From contig NZ_JAPTYD010000006.1 of the NCBI RefSeq assembly GCF_026913015.1, positions 62,001-126,000 of the forward strand: 64,000 nucleotides of DNA. The letters run 5' to 3'. Shown in pieces: positions 26,918 to 38,456 of this stretch. The notes beneath the pieces are model-generated. The model was not told the DNA's origin. It did not search any database and worked only from the letters and a program-made list of their open reading frames with translations. Numbering within the stretch: the stretch's first letter is position 1; each line of letters starts with the position of its first letter. Source of the DNA: Paracoccus benzoatiresistens (GTDB taxonomy: Bacteria > Pseudomonadota > Alphaproteobacteria > Rhodobacterales > Rhodobacteraceae). A program made the translations under genes and the position numbers.

Positions 26918-27945
26918 CGAATGCCGCCCCCAGCCCCGGCTTTGCCCTGCGCCCGGACCGCTTCCGCGGGTTGTGGCTGCTGGCCGTGCTGGCGCTGCTG
27001 GCGGTGCTTTGCGCCCTGTCGGTCGCCATCGGCACGCGGGACGTGGCCCTGGGCGACATCGCGGCCGCCTTGCGGGGCGAGGTGGACACGATCGCCCAGG
27101 CCGCGGTTGCCGCCCGGATCCCGCGCACAGTGCTGGCGGCGCTTGCGGGCGCGGCGCTTGGGATGGCGGGCACCATCATGCAGGGCGTGACGCGCAACCC
27201 GCTGGCCGATCCGGGGATCCTGGGGGTGAACCTGGGAGCCTCGCTGGCGATCGCGGTGGCGGTGGCCTTTTTCGGGATCGCCTCGGCCCAGGCCTATGTC
27301 TGGGTGGCGATCGGGGGCGCCGGAGGCACGGCGGTCTTCGTCTACACCATCGGCTCGCTGGGCCGCGGGGGACCCACCCCCCTGAAGCTGGCGCTGGCGG
27401 GAATGGCGACCTCGGTCGCCTTTGCCTCGCTGGTGCTGGGGGTGATGCTGTCGCGGGGCGACATCGCGGGCGGGCTTCATGCCTGGCAGATCGGCGGCGT
27501 CGGCGGGGCGACCTTCGCGCGGATGGTCCATGTCCTGCCCTTTCTTGCGGTGGGATTCGTGATCAGCCTGGCCTCTGCGCGCAGGCTGAACTCTCTGGCC
27601 CTGGGGGACGAGACGGCGGCGGGCCTGGGCGAACGGGTGGCGGTCGCGCGCGGCCTGGCCTCGCTTGGGGCAATCCTGCTCTGCGGGGCGACCACGGCGA
27701 TCTGCGGCCCGATCGGCTTCGTGGGCCTGATCGTGCCGCATCTGTGCCGCCTGCTGGTGGGTGTCGATCACCGCTGGCTGCTGCCCTTCTCGGCCCTGGC
27801 TGGCGCCTGCCTGCTGATCGGGTCCGACATCGCGGGCCGCATTCTCGCCCGCCCATCCGAGCTTGACGTGGGCATCGTCACCGCCTTTATCGGCGCGCCC
27901 TTCTTCATCTGGATCGTCCGCCGCACCCGGGTGCGCGCGCTATGA
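26914..27945 (+). CDS. FecCD-family siderophore ABC permease (FepD-like)
   Basis: A 343-residue inner-membrane permease with about nine hydrophobic helices. The first part has the FecCD signature RIPRTVLAALAGAALGMAG and GVTRNPLADPGILGVN; the C-terminal half has GPIGFVGLIVPHLCRLLVG, the coupling region before the last helices. It is the first of two separate single-domain permeases, unlike the fused FhuB-like protein of the other iron operon, so the two importers are of different subtypes. Four-base overlaps on both sides show translational coupling. Confidence 0.92.
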   Translation: MTNAAPSPGFALRPDRFRGLWLLAVLALLAVLCALSVAIGTRDVALGDIAAALRGEVDTIAQAAVAARIPRTVLAALAGAALGMAGTIMQGVTRNPLADPGILGVNLGASLAIAVAVAFFGIASAQAYVWVAIGGAGGTAVFVYTIGSLGRGGPTPLKLALAGMATSVAFASLVLGVMLSRGDIAGGLHAWQIGGVGGATFARMVHVLPFLAVGFVISLASARRLNSLALGDETAAGLGERVAVARGLASLGAILLCGATTAICGPIGFVGLIVPHLCRLLVGVDHRWLLPFSALAGACLLIGSDIAGRILARPSELDVGIVTAFIGAPFFIWIVRRTRVRAL

Positions 27946-28970
27946 CCGCCCTCGACCTGATCACGGCCGGCCGCCTGCGCCGCGCCAGCCGCCGCAGAAC
28001 GGTCATCGCGGCGGCACTGGCGATGCTGCTGGCCGGATTCGCGCTGACCCTGATGCTGGGCCAGTCCTTCGTGGCGCCCCAGACCGTGCTGCGGGTGCTG
28101 GCGGGACAGGAGGTGCCGGGCGCATCCTTTACCGTGGGCCAGTTGCGCCTGCCGCGCGCGGTCCTGGCGGTGCTTGCGGGGCTGTCCTTTGGCCTGGGCG
28201 GCGCGGCCTTCCAGATCATGCTGCGCAACCCGCTGGCCAGCCCCGACATCATCGGCATCAGCCGGGGCGCCAGCGCGGCCGCGGTCTTTGCCATCGTGGT
28301 CCTGGGGATCGACGGGCCGATGGTGTCGGTCTTTGCCGTCATGGCCGGGCTTGGCGTTGCCATGGCGATCTATGGCCTGTCCTTCCAGGGCGGGATCGCG
28401 GGGACGCGGCTGATCCTGGTGGGCATCGGCGTTTCGGCCATGCTGGACAGCTTCATCGCCTATACCCTGTCGCGCGCGCCGTCCTGGGATCTGGACCAGG
28501 CGATGCGCTGGCTGACAGGCAGCGTGAACGGCGTGCAACTGTCCCAGGCCCTGCCGCTGCTGGTTGCACTGGCGGTCTTCGGCGGTCTGCTGGTCAGCCG
28601 CGCGCGCGACCTCGAGGCGCTTCGCCTGGGCGAGGACACCGCCGCGGCGCTTGGCACGAATGTCGCCCTGACGCGCGTGCTGGTGATCGTCGCCGCCGTG
28701 GGACTGATCGCGGTCGCCACCGCCATCACCGGGCCGGTTGCCTTTGTGGCCTTCCTGTCCGGCCCGATCGCCGCGCGCATCCTGGGACCGAACGGATCAG
28801 TGCTGGTCCCGGCGGGCCTTGTCGGCGCGCTGCTGGTCCTGGGGGGCGATTACGTGGGCCAGTTCCTACTGCCCGCGCGCTTTCCGGTGGGCGTCGTCAC
28901 CGGGGCGCTTGGCGCGCCATACCTGATCTGGCTGATCGTGCGCGTGAACCGCGCCGGAGGATCGTTGTGA
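27942..28970 (+). CDS. FecCD-family siderophore ABC permease (FepG-like)
   Basis: A 342-residue permease and partner of the preceding one. It has RLPRAVLAVLAGLSFGLGG, IMLRNPLASPDIIGIS and GPVAFVAFLSGPIAARILG, in the same order as in FepG. Eight or nine hydrophobic segments are apparent, after a basic N-terminal stretch (RLRRASRRRT) that would stay in the cytoplasm. Its stop overlaps the GTG start of the ATPase gene. Confidence 0.92.
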   Translation: MTALDLITAGRLRRASRRRTVIAAALAMLLAGFALTLMLGQSFVAPQTVLRVLAGQEVPGASFTVGQLRLPRAVLAVLAGLSFGLGGAAFQIMLRNPLASPDIIGISRGASAAAVFAIVVLGIDGPMVSVFAVMAGLGVAMAIYGLSFQGGIAGTRLILVGIGVSAMLDSFIAYTLSRAPSWDLDQAMRWLTGSVNGVQLSQALPLLVALAVFGGLLVSRARDLEALRLGEDTAAALGTNVALTRVLVIVAAVGLIAVATAITGPVAFVAFLSGPIAARILGPNGSVLVPAGLVGALLVLGGDYVGQFLLPARFPVGVVTGALGAPYLIWLIVRVNRAGGSL

Positions 28971-29770
28971 GCAACCATTCCCTTTCCGTCCGCAGCCTTG
29001 TCGCGGGCTATGGCGACCGGACGATCCTGCGGAGTCTGGACCTGGAGGTGCTGCCGGGCCGGATCACCGCCATCGTCGGCGCCAATGCCTGCGGGAAATC
29101 GACCCTGCTGCGAGCCATGTCGCGGCTGCTGCCCCCGCGTTCGGGTCAGGTCTTGCTGGACGGAAAGGCGGTCCACCGCATGGCCCCGCGCCAGGTCGCG
29201 CGGATCATGGGCCTTCTGCCGCAATCGCCCGTCGCGCCGGAGGGCATCACTGTGGCCGACCTGGTCAGCCGGGGCCGCCATCCCCATCACGGCATCCTGT
29301 CCCGCTGGTCGCCGCGCGATGACGAAGCCGTGGCCGCCGCGCTGGAGGCCACCCGCACGACCGACCTGGCCGAACGCGCGGTGGACGAGCTTTCGGGCGG
29401 GCAGCGCCAGCGGGTCTGGATCGCCATGGCGCTGGCCCAGCAGACCGACCTGCTGCTGCTGGACGAACCCACGACCTTCCTGGACATCAGCCACCAGGTC
29501 GAGGTTCTGGATCTGCTGACGGACCTGAACCACCGGCGGGGCACGACGGTCGTGATGGTTCTGCATGACCTGAACCTAGCCGCGCGATACGCTGATCATC
29601 TGGTGGCGATGGCCGGCGGCAAGCTGCACGCGCAAGGGTCCCCTGAAGCGGTGCTGACCGAGGACAACGTCCGCGCCGTCTTCGGCCTGGACAGCCGGAT
29701 CATCCCGGATCCGACCTCGGGGCGGCCGATGATGCTGCCCATCGGGCGGCACAGGATGGCGGCGGAATGA
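28967..29770 (+). CDS. Siderophore ABC transporter ATP-binding protein (FepC-like)
   Basis: A 267-residue ATPase starting with GTG at 28967, which overlaps the permease stop. Walker A is GANACGKST, a form common in FepC and FecE-type proteins; then come the signature LSGGQRQR, Walker B LLLLDEPTTFLD and LHDLN. The frame is open far upstream through the permease gene, but that part is not coding. It ends the operon; two hairpins, one a clear intrinsic terminator, follow before katG on the opposite strand. Confidence 0.93.
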   Translation: MSNHSLSVRSLVAGYGDRTILRSLDLEVLPGRITAIVGANACGKSTLLRAMSRLLPPRSGQVLLDGKAVHRMAPRQVARIMGLLPQSPVAPEGITVADLVSRGRHPHHGILSRWSPRDDEAVAAALEATRTTDLAERAVDELSGGQRQRVWIAMALAQQTDLLLLDEPTTFLDISHQVEVLDLLTDLNHRRGTTVVMVLHDLNLAARYADHLVAMAGGKLHAQGSPEAVLTEDNVRAVFGLDSRIIPDPTSGRPMMLPIGRHRMAAE

Positions 29771-29784
29771 TCCTGACGTGACCA

Positions 29785-29810
29785 GCGGCGAAGGCCATCG
29801 CCTTCGCCGC
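29785..29810. other. Perfect 10-base-pair hairpin after fepC-like gene
   Basis: GCGGCGAAGG, loop CCATCG, CCTTCGCCGC. It lacks a T-run and precedes the true terminator at 29828-29855 in the convergent gap with katG; it may protect the 3' end of the transcript. Confidence 0.5.
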
Positions 29811-29827
29811 CTGTCTCGGGTCCATGA

Positions 29828-29855
29828 AGCCGGGCCGGTGAAGCCCGGCTTTTTC
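29828..29855 (+). terminator. Intrinsic terminator of the second siderophore operon
   Basis: AGCCGGGC (29828-29835), a seven-base loop, GCCCGGCT (29843-29850), overlapping a T-run (29850-29854). Stem, loop and T-run orientation fit termination of the plus-strand operon ending at 29770. The katG stop follows at once on the other strand. Confidence 0.8.
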
Positions 29856-29857
29856 TG

Positions 29858-32541
<2,684 letters not shown>

Positions 32542-35208
32542 ATGGCCAGCGTCACCTACAGCATGCTTTATCTCGGCAGGTTGCCGGATGCAGATCCCAC
32601 CGAAACGAATACTGCGCCCGAAAACACCGCCGTCCTGAACGGCAAGACCTTCGGGTCGTCGGGAAATCCGATCTTTGCACAAAGTACGCGGGTCACTCTC
32701 AACGACTTCAACAATGACGGTTCGGTTTCCACGAACTATGCGGCCGCCAATACGACGGACAATGTCACCTATCGGATCGGCACCACCAATTACACACAGG
32801 CGGCGGACTCGATCTTCTTCGTGACCAATGCCACTGTCGTGCAGACATTGGACGGCGGCGGCACGCGCACGCTGACCAACGTCACGCTTCGGGTTTTCCA
32901 GGCGGCCAATGGCGACACGTTCCTGCTGCCGCCTGCTTCGGCGAACCAGCAACCGGGCGAGGCGCAGCTGGTCGAGTATCCGATCTCCAGCATCACGATC
33001 CCCCCGACCGGCACATACAACACGACCTTCAACGCCATATCCACCTCTCGCGTCGCCCTTCCCTTCGAGGACGGCTATGTCGATGGCACGGACGGAAACG
33101 ACCTGATCGCCGACAGCTATACCGATGGCTCGGGTGACCGGATCGACGCCAATGACGCGATGCTGCCCGGGACCACCGGCAATCAGGATTTCATCCGCGC
33201 GGGACTGGGGAACGATACCGTCTATGCCGGCAACGGCGCCGACAGCGTGCGCGGCGGCGACGGGGACGACCTCCTTTACGGCTATGGCCAGACAACGGGG
33301 GATGATGGCGCGAACGATTCCCTTGAGGGCGGCGCCGGGAACGACACGGTCTATGGCGGAGGCGGGGCCGACAGCATCCTGGGGGATGCGGACAACGACC
33401 TGCTGGACGGTGGCACCGGCAATGACTTCCTGGACGGAGGGGCGGGCCTGGACACGCTGCTTGGCGGCGCCGGGAGCGACGCCCTTCTGGGCGGCTCCGA
33501 GGCCGACAGCCTGGTCGGCGGCGCGGATGGCGACAGCCTCGGCGGCGGCGATGGCAATGACCGGATCTTCGGCGACGATACCCTGGGCACCGACACCACG
33601 GGCGGCGCCGACACCATCGACGCGGGCGCGGGCGATGACGTGGTGGTTGCCGGGGTCGGCAATGACAGCGTGATCGGCGGCCTGGGTGCCGATTCCGCCA
33701 CGGGGGGCGCCGGCAACGATTCGCTTTACGGCGACGACAGCCTGGGGACCAATACCGCGGGCGGGGCCGATACCCTGGACGGCGGTGCCGGAACCGATGT
33801 CCTGATCGGCGGATACGGCGCCGACAGCCTGATCGGCGGCGCGGGGGGCGACAGCCTCGGCGGCGGCGAGGGCAATGACCGGATCTTCGGCGACGACACC
33901 CTGGGCACCGACATCACGGGCGGCGCCGACACCATCGACGCGGGCGCGGGCGATGACTTCGTGGTGGCCGGCGCGGGCAATGACACGGTCACCGGCGGCC
34001 TGGGCGCGGATTCGCTGTCCGGAGGCGCCGGCAGCGACACGCTTTACGGCGATGACAGCCTTGGCGCTGACACCGCGGGCGGGGCGGACACCATCGACGC
34101 CGGCGCCGAGGCCGATGCCGTCTTCGGCGGCTTCGGATCGGACAGCCTGGCTGGCGGGACCGGAGGCGACACGGTCAATGGCGGGGCCGGAAACGACGTG
34201 CTGGGCGGCGGATCGCTGTCGGGCGGGGCCTTTGTCGATGACAACACGGCCGACACCCTGACGGGCGGCGAGGGGTTCGACCGCTTCATTGCCGGGAACG
34301 GGGATCTGATCTCGGACTTCGGGACAACGGGTGGCAATCCCGGCGGCGGCAACGACAGCGTCGATCTGTCGGGCTATTACAACGCGGCCAACCTGGCGAT
34401 CGTCAACGCGGCGCGGGCCGCAGCCGGCCAGCAGCCTTATGCCACGCCGCTTCGCTGGTTGCGGGCGGACCAGGCCGACGGCACGCTGAACGACATCAGC
34501 ACCGCCAATGGCTTTGGCAGCAGCTTCTCGCTGCGGATCCAGAATGGCGGCACGGCTGTCGAAGGCAGCGCGCTGACGTTGGAAACCGTCAACGTGGTCT
34601 GCTTTGCCGATGATGTCCTGATCGAAACGCGGGACGGGCCGGTTGCCGCGGGCGACCTGTCGGCGGGCACCATGGTGCGGACCCGCGATGCCGGGCTTCA
34701 GCCGATCCGCTGGATCGGACGCCGCAGGCTGAACGCGGAAGATCTTGCCGCCATGCCCCATCTGCGGCCGATCCGCATCCGCAAGGGCGCGCTTGGCGCG
34801 GACACCCCCCGGGCCGATCTGGTGGTCTCGCCCCAGCACCGCATCCTTGTGCGGTCCGGGATCGCGCAGAAGATGTTCGGCGCGCCCGAGGTCCTGGTCG
34901 CGGCCAAGCAGCTGTTGACCATCGAGGGGATCGAGAACGCCGATGACATGGCCGCGGTCACCTATGTCCATTTCCTGTTCGACGGCCACCAGATCGTCAT
35001 CTCGAACGGAGCCGAGACCGAGTCGCTGCATACCGGCGCGCAGGCGCTGAGCTCCGTCGGCCCTGCCGCGCGCGAGGAAATCTTCACGATCTTTCCCGAA
35101 TTGCGCCAAGGGGCGGAACGGCCGGCCGCCCGTCCGCTGGCTTCGGGACGCATGGGCCGCAGGCTGGCCATGCGGCACCACCGGAACCAGAAGCCGCTGG
35201 TGGCCTGA
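32542..35208 (+). CDS. RTX-repeat protein with C-terminal Hint domain
   Basis: An 888-residue, probably secreted protein. Residues 1-210 are an unnamed domain without a signal peptide. Residues about 213-597 are glycine- and aspartate-rich RTX nonapeptides (GGxGxDxLx), which bind calcium outside the cell. Residues about 687-830 form a Hint_2 domain: the [14 protein letters not shown] start with its nucleophile cysteine (687), [19 protein letters not shown] and [11 protein letters not shown], as in many Rhodobacterales RTX proteins. Type I secretion is expected from the RTX character, but no type I export genes are nearby. The repeats have a higher-order 53-residue period. The ribosome site is weak. 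Confidence 0.9.
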   Translation: MASVTYSMLYLGRLPDADPTETNTAPENTAVLNGKTFGSSGNPIFAQSTRVTLNDFNNDGSVSTNYAAANTTDNVTYRIGTTNYTQAADSIFFVTNATVVQTLDGGGTRTLTNVTLRVFQAANGDTFLLPPASANQQPGEAQLVEYPISSITIPPTGTYNTTFNAISTSRVALPFEDGYVDGTDGNDLIADSYTDGSGDRIDANDAMLPGTTGNQDFIRAGLGNDTVYAGNGADSVRGGDGDDLLYGYGQTTGDDGANDSLEGGAGNDTVYGGGGADSILGDADNDLLDGGTGNDFLDGGAGLDTLLGGAGSDALLGGSEADSLVGGADGDSLGGGDGNDRIFGDDTLGTDTTGGADTIDAGAGDDVVVAGVGNDSVIGGLGADSATGGAGNDSLYGDDSLGTNTAGGADTLDGGAGTDVLIGGYGADSLIGGAGGDSLGGGEGNDRIFGDDTLGTDITGGADTIDAGAGDDFVVAGAGNDTVTGGLGADSLSGGAGSDTLYGDDSLGADTAGGADTIDAGAEADAVFGGFGSDSLAGGTGGDTVNGGAGNDVLGGGSLSGGAFVDDNTADTLTGGEGFDRFIAGNGDLISDFGTTGGNPGGGNDSVDLSGYYNAANLAIVNAARAAAGQQPYATPLRWLRADQADGTLNDISTANGFGSSFSLRIQNGGTAVEGSALTLETVNVVCFADDVLIETRDGPVAAGDLSAGTMVRTRDAGLQPIRWIGRRRLNAEDLAAMPHLRPIRIRKGALGADTPRADLVVSPQHRILVRSGIAQKMFGAPEVLVAAKQLLTIEGIENADDMAAVTYVHFLFDGHQIVISNGAETESLHTGAQALSSVGPAAREEIFTIFPELRQGAERPAARPLASGRMGRRLAMRHHRNQKPLVA
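33553..34188 (+). repeat. Nested tandem repeat inside the RTX gene: 318-base unit x2, 159-base sub-unit x4
   Basis: Bases 33553-33870 and 33871-34188 encode two tandem 106-residue units, each made of two 53-residue halves. Every half has the order GND/GSD start, GDDxLG, a short TGG/AGG stretch, GADTxDAGA, then three or four plain RTX turns. Halves 1 and 3 are the closest pair (both start [12 protein letters not shown]), as are 2 and 4 (GDDSLG), so a 53-residue unit doubled first and the 106-residue pair doubled later. Confidence 0.85.
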
Positions 35209-35215
35209 CGACGGA

Positions 35216-35245
35216 ACGCCGCCCCGGAACGGGCGGCGTCCTTTC
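35216..35245 (+). terminator. Terminator of the RTX-Hint gene
   Basis: ACGCCGCCC (35216-35224), loop CGGAAC, GGGCGGCGT (35231-35239), then CCTTTCC. A perfect 9-base-pair stem directly after the stop, with a short T-run. Confidence 0.6.
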
Positions 35246-35380
35246 CGGGCATCCGGCCCGGGCAGCTTGGGCGGCGGGAAAAATCTTGCTGCCGACCGGC
35301 CCTTGCCGCGCAACCAATTCTTTGCGGGATCGGTTTTGCAGATGACTCCTTCCTGCAAGGGGCGCAGTGAAGGACTTTCC

Positions 35381-37156
35381 ATGACGACACAGCAGATGCT
35401 TGCCTTCGCCATCGTCGGCGTGATGATGGTGTTGTTCATCTGGGGCAGGCTTCGATACGACGTGGTGGCGATGCTGGCGCTGCTGGCCTCCCTGCTGGCG
35501 GGAACGGTCTCGCCCGACAATGCCTTTACCGGCTTTTCCGACGACATCGTCATCATCGTCGGCAGCGCCCTGGTGGTCAGCGCCGCCGTGTCCCGGTCCG
35601 GCCTGATCGAGGCGGTGCTGCGCTGGCTGGTCCGCCGCCTGTCCACCATGGGGATGCAGCTTCTGGTGCTGGTGGGGTCGGTCACGCTGCTGTCGTCGCT
35701 GGTCAAGAACATCGGCGCCTTGGCGATGATGATGCCCGCGGCGCTGAAGATGGCGCGCAAGTCCGGGCAGTCGCCCTCGCTTTACCTGATGCCAATGTCC
35801 TTCGGCTCGCTTCTGGGCGGGCTGATCACGCTTGTCGGCACCTCGCCCAACATCATCGTGTCGGGCGTGCGCGAGGAAATGACCGGCCAGCCCTTCCGCA
35901 TGTTCGACTTTGCCCCCGTGGGCCTGGGACTGTCCGCGGTGGGGGTCACGTTTCTGATGTTCGCCTGGCGCCTGCTGCCGTCGGACCGTCGGGCCACCGC
36001 ATCGCTGGGCGAGGCGGTGACGATCAGCGACTACAACACCGAAGCGACGGTGCCCGAGGGCTCGGTGACCGTGGGGGTGACGGTTGGCGCGTTGATCGGC
36101 ATGGTCGATGGCGAGATCACCGTGACGGGCCTGATCCGGAACGGCGAACGGCGCAAGGTCGTGCTGTTCGACACGGTGATCGAGGCGGGCGACATCCTGC
36201 TGCTGCGGGGCGAGCCCGACCGGCTGGAACGGACGGTCGCCAAGGGCGGGCTGGAACTGGCGGGGCACGACACGGCCTCGAAGCTGGAACTGCCGCCCAG
36301 CCGGATCGGCGTGATCGAGGCCGTGACCACCGTCAACTCGTCCCTGATCGGCAAGAGCGTGGGCAGCATCCGGCTGTTCGACGAACAGGGCATCAGCCTT
36401 CTGGCCGTGTCGCGGTCGGGGCACCGGATGACGGAACGGCTGTCCAAGATGCGCCTGCAGGCGGGGGACGTTCTGCTGCTGCAAGGCCCGGTCGAGCTTT
36501 TGCCCGAACGCATCCGCACGCTTGGCCTGCTGCCCCTGGCCGAACGCAGCCTGCAGATCGGCAGCGTCAGGAAGGAACTGTTGCCGATCCTGATCCTGGG
36601 CACGGCCATGGCCCTGACCGCGATGGGCATCCTGCCCGTGGCCATCGCCTTTTTCGGCGCGGCGGTGCTGATGATCGTGACCGGCGCGATCAGTCCCGAA
36701 CGGGCCTACGAGGCGGTCGAGTGGCCGCTGCTGATCATGCTGGGCGCCCTGATCCCTGTCAGCGAGGCCCTGCAGACGACCGGCGGCACCGACCTGATCG
36801 GGGCCTGGCTGTCGAATGTCGCCACCGGCCTGCCCGTCTGGGGCGCGGTCGCGCTGATCATGGTCGCGGCCATGGCGGTGACGCCCTTCCTGAACAACGC
36901 GGCCACCGTGCTGGTCATGGCCCCGATCGCCGTGACCTTTGCGGGCACCCTGGGCCATGCGCCCGAGGCCTTCCTGATGGCCGTGGCCGTGGGCGCGGGC
37001 TGCGATTTCCTGACGCCCATCGGGCACCAATGCAACACGCTGGTCATGGGGCCGGGGGGCTATCGCTTCAGCGACTATCCCCGGCTGGGCCTGCCCCTGT
37101 CGATCCTGGTCGTGCTGACCGGGGTGCCGCTGATCCTGACGGTCTGGCCGGTCTGA
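35381..37156 (+). CDS. SLC13-family anion transporter with two RCK_C (TrkA-C) domains
   Basis: A 591-residue inner-membrane transporter of the divalent-anion/sodium or ArsB-like group. The N-terminal membrane half includes LVKNIGALAMMMPAALKMA and GGLITLVGTSPNIIVSG, typical substrate hairpins; the C-terminal half repeats FLNNAATVLVMAPIAV and FLTPIGHQCNTLVMGPGGY. Between them (about residues 205-380) lie two cytoplasmic RCK_C domains, each with a GDILLLRG or GDVLLLQG motif. The ATG at 35381 follows a GAAGGA site. Candidates for cargo are sulfate, dicarboxylates or other anions; cysDNC 4 kb downstream makes sulfate worth a test. Its stop abuts the nhaA stop. Confidence 0.87.
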   Translation: MTTQQMLAFAIVGVMMVLFIWGRLRYDVVAMLALLASLLAGTVSPDNAFTGFSDDIVIIVGSALVVSAAVSRSGLIEAVLRWLVRRLSTMGMQLLVLVGSVTLLSSLVKNIGALAMMMPAALKMARKSGQSPSLYLMPMSFGSLLGGLITLVGTSPNIIVSGVREEMTGQPFRMFDFAPVGLGLSAVGVTFLMFAWRLLPSDRRATASLGEAVTISDYNTEATVPEGSVTVGVTVGALIGMVDGEITVTGLIRNGERRKVVLFDTVIEAGDILLLRGEPDRLERTVAKGGLELAGHDTASKLELPPSRIGVIEAVTTVNSSLIGKSVGSIRLFDEQGISLLAVSRSGHRMTERLSKMRLQAGDVLLLQGPVELLPERIRTLGLLPLAERSLQIGSVRKELLPILILGTAMALTAMGILPVAIAFFGAAVLMIVTGAISPERAYEAVEWPLLIMLGALIPVSEALQTTGGTDLIGAWLSNVATGLPVWGAVALIMVAAMAVTPFLNNAATVLVMAPIAVTFAGTLGHAPEAFLMAVAVGAGCDFLTPIGHQCNTLVMGPGGYRFSDYPRLGLPLSILVVLTGVPLILTVWPV

Positions 37157-38344
37157 TCAGCGGACGGACTGCATCCGGCGCGGCGCCTCGCGTTTGGCAA
37201 GGCGCAGGACCGTATAGCCCGCGACACCGGAAATCAGCGACCCGATCAGGATGCCGATCTTGGCCTCGTCCTGCAGCAGCGGATCGGCGAAGGCCAGAAG
37301 CGAGATGAACAAGCTCATGGTGAAGCCGATCCCGCACAAAAGCGCGGTGCCGAACATCTGCATCCAGCTGGCCCCGACGGGCAGGTCCGCCCAGTCCAGC
37401 CGGACCAGGATGATGACCGATCCGAAGATGCCGACCAGCTTGCCCAAGGCCAGGCCCGTCGCAACGCCCAGCGTGACCGGGGCAACCAGCGCGTCGGCGC
37501 CCAGGCCCGCGAAGCTGACGCCGGCATTGGCAAAGCCGAAGATCGGGATGATCACGAAGGACACCGGCGTCATCAGCGCATGCTCCAGCCGGTGGAGCGG
37601 GCTTTCGGCGGGGGGCGCCTCGGGCGTGGCGGGGGTGCGCTTCAGCGGAATGGTCAGGGCCAGCAGGACGCCCGCGATGGTCGCATGGATGCCGGACCGC
37701 CAGACGAAGAACCACAACATCACGCCCAGCACCAGATAGGGCCACAGGCGCAGCACGCCGGCCCGGTTCAGACCAAGCAGCGCCGCGAAGATCAGCGCCG
37801 CGATGCCCAGATCGGCCGGCGACAGGCCCGTCGTGTAGAACAGCCCGATCACCACCACCGCGCCCAGGTCGTCGATGATCGCAAGCGCCGCCAGAAACAC
37901 CTTGAGCGACGTCGGCACCCGCGATCCCAGAAGCGAGATCACCCCAAGCGCGAAGGCGATATCGGTGGCCGAGGGAATCGCCCAGCCATGCGTGGCCCCG
38001 GTGCCCCATGTGAAGAACAGGTAGAACAGCGCCGGCACCGCCATGCCCGCCGCCGCCGCAACCCCGGGCAGGATCCGCCGGGGCCAGGACGACAGGTGGC
38101 CGTCCACCATCTCGCGCTTGATCTCCAGCCCCACCATCAGGAAGAACAGCGCCATCAGCGCGTCGTTGATCCAGTGTGCCAGCGACAGCGGGCCGATATA
38201 GGCGTGGAGGGCGTGGAAATACGTTTCGGACAGCGGCGAATTGGCGATGATCAGCGCCAGGATCGCCGCCATGATGAGCAGAATTCCCCCCGCCGAGCCG
38301 CTGTCAAGGAATTTGCGGATGGTATTCTGGATTCGGCCTGCCAT
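37157..38344 (-). CDS. nhaA: Na+/H+ antiporter NhaA
   Basis: A 395-residue inner-membrane antiporter that expels sodium in exchange for protons. The N-terminus is typical (FLDSGSAGGILLIMAA), ALFFLMVGLEIKREMVDG is conserved, and the two essential aspartates appear in AIIDDLGAV (about residues 165-173), equivalent to D163/D164 of E. coli NhaA. Eleven or twelve hydrophobic segments. It is on its own transcript or followed by the AI-2E family gene's opposite end; the stop codon is directly adjacent to that of the SLC13 gene (TGATCA serves both). Confidence 0.95.
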   Translation of the reverse strand: MAGRIQNTIRKFLDSGSAGGILLIMAAILALIIANSPLSETYFHALHAYIGPLSLAHWINDALMALFFLMVGLEIKREMVDGHLSSWPRRILPGVAAAAGMAVPALFYLFFTWGTGATHGWAIPSATDIAFALGVISLLGSRVPTSLKVFLAALAIIDDLGAVVVIGLFYTTGLSPADLGIAALIFAALLGLNRAGVLRLWPYLVLGVMLWFFVWRSGIHATIAGVLLALTIPLKRTPATPEAPPAESPLHRLEHALMTPVSFVIIPIFGFANAGVSFAGLGADALVAPVTLGVATGLALGKLVGIFGSVIILVRLDWADLPVGASWMQMFGTALLCGIGFTMSLFISLLAFADPLLQDEAKIGILIGSLISGVAGYTVLRLAKREAPRRMQSVR

Positions 38345-38456
38345 GAACGGACCCCCTTTTTCAGAAACGGTTCAACCAGTCTCCGTATTCAGGGGTCGTC
38401 CCTGGGCGCACGCAGCACACGCCATGCGCGGGATAATATTCAGCAAGACCCGGGGA

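Noticed and set aside
34600..35100. Hint domain read as an intein in the RTX protein
   Set aside because: Hint_2 domains at the C-terminus of RTX proteins are a known arrangement; there is no C-extein and no homing endonuclease, so protein splicing is not supported.
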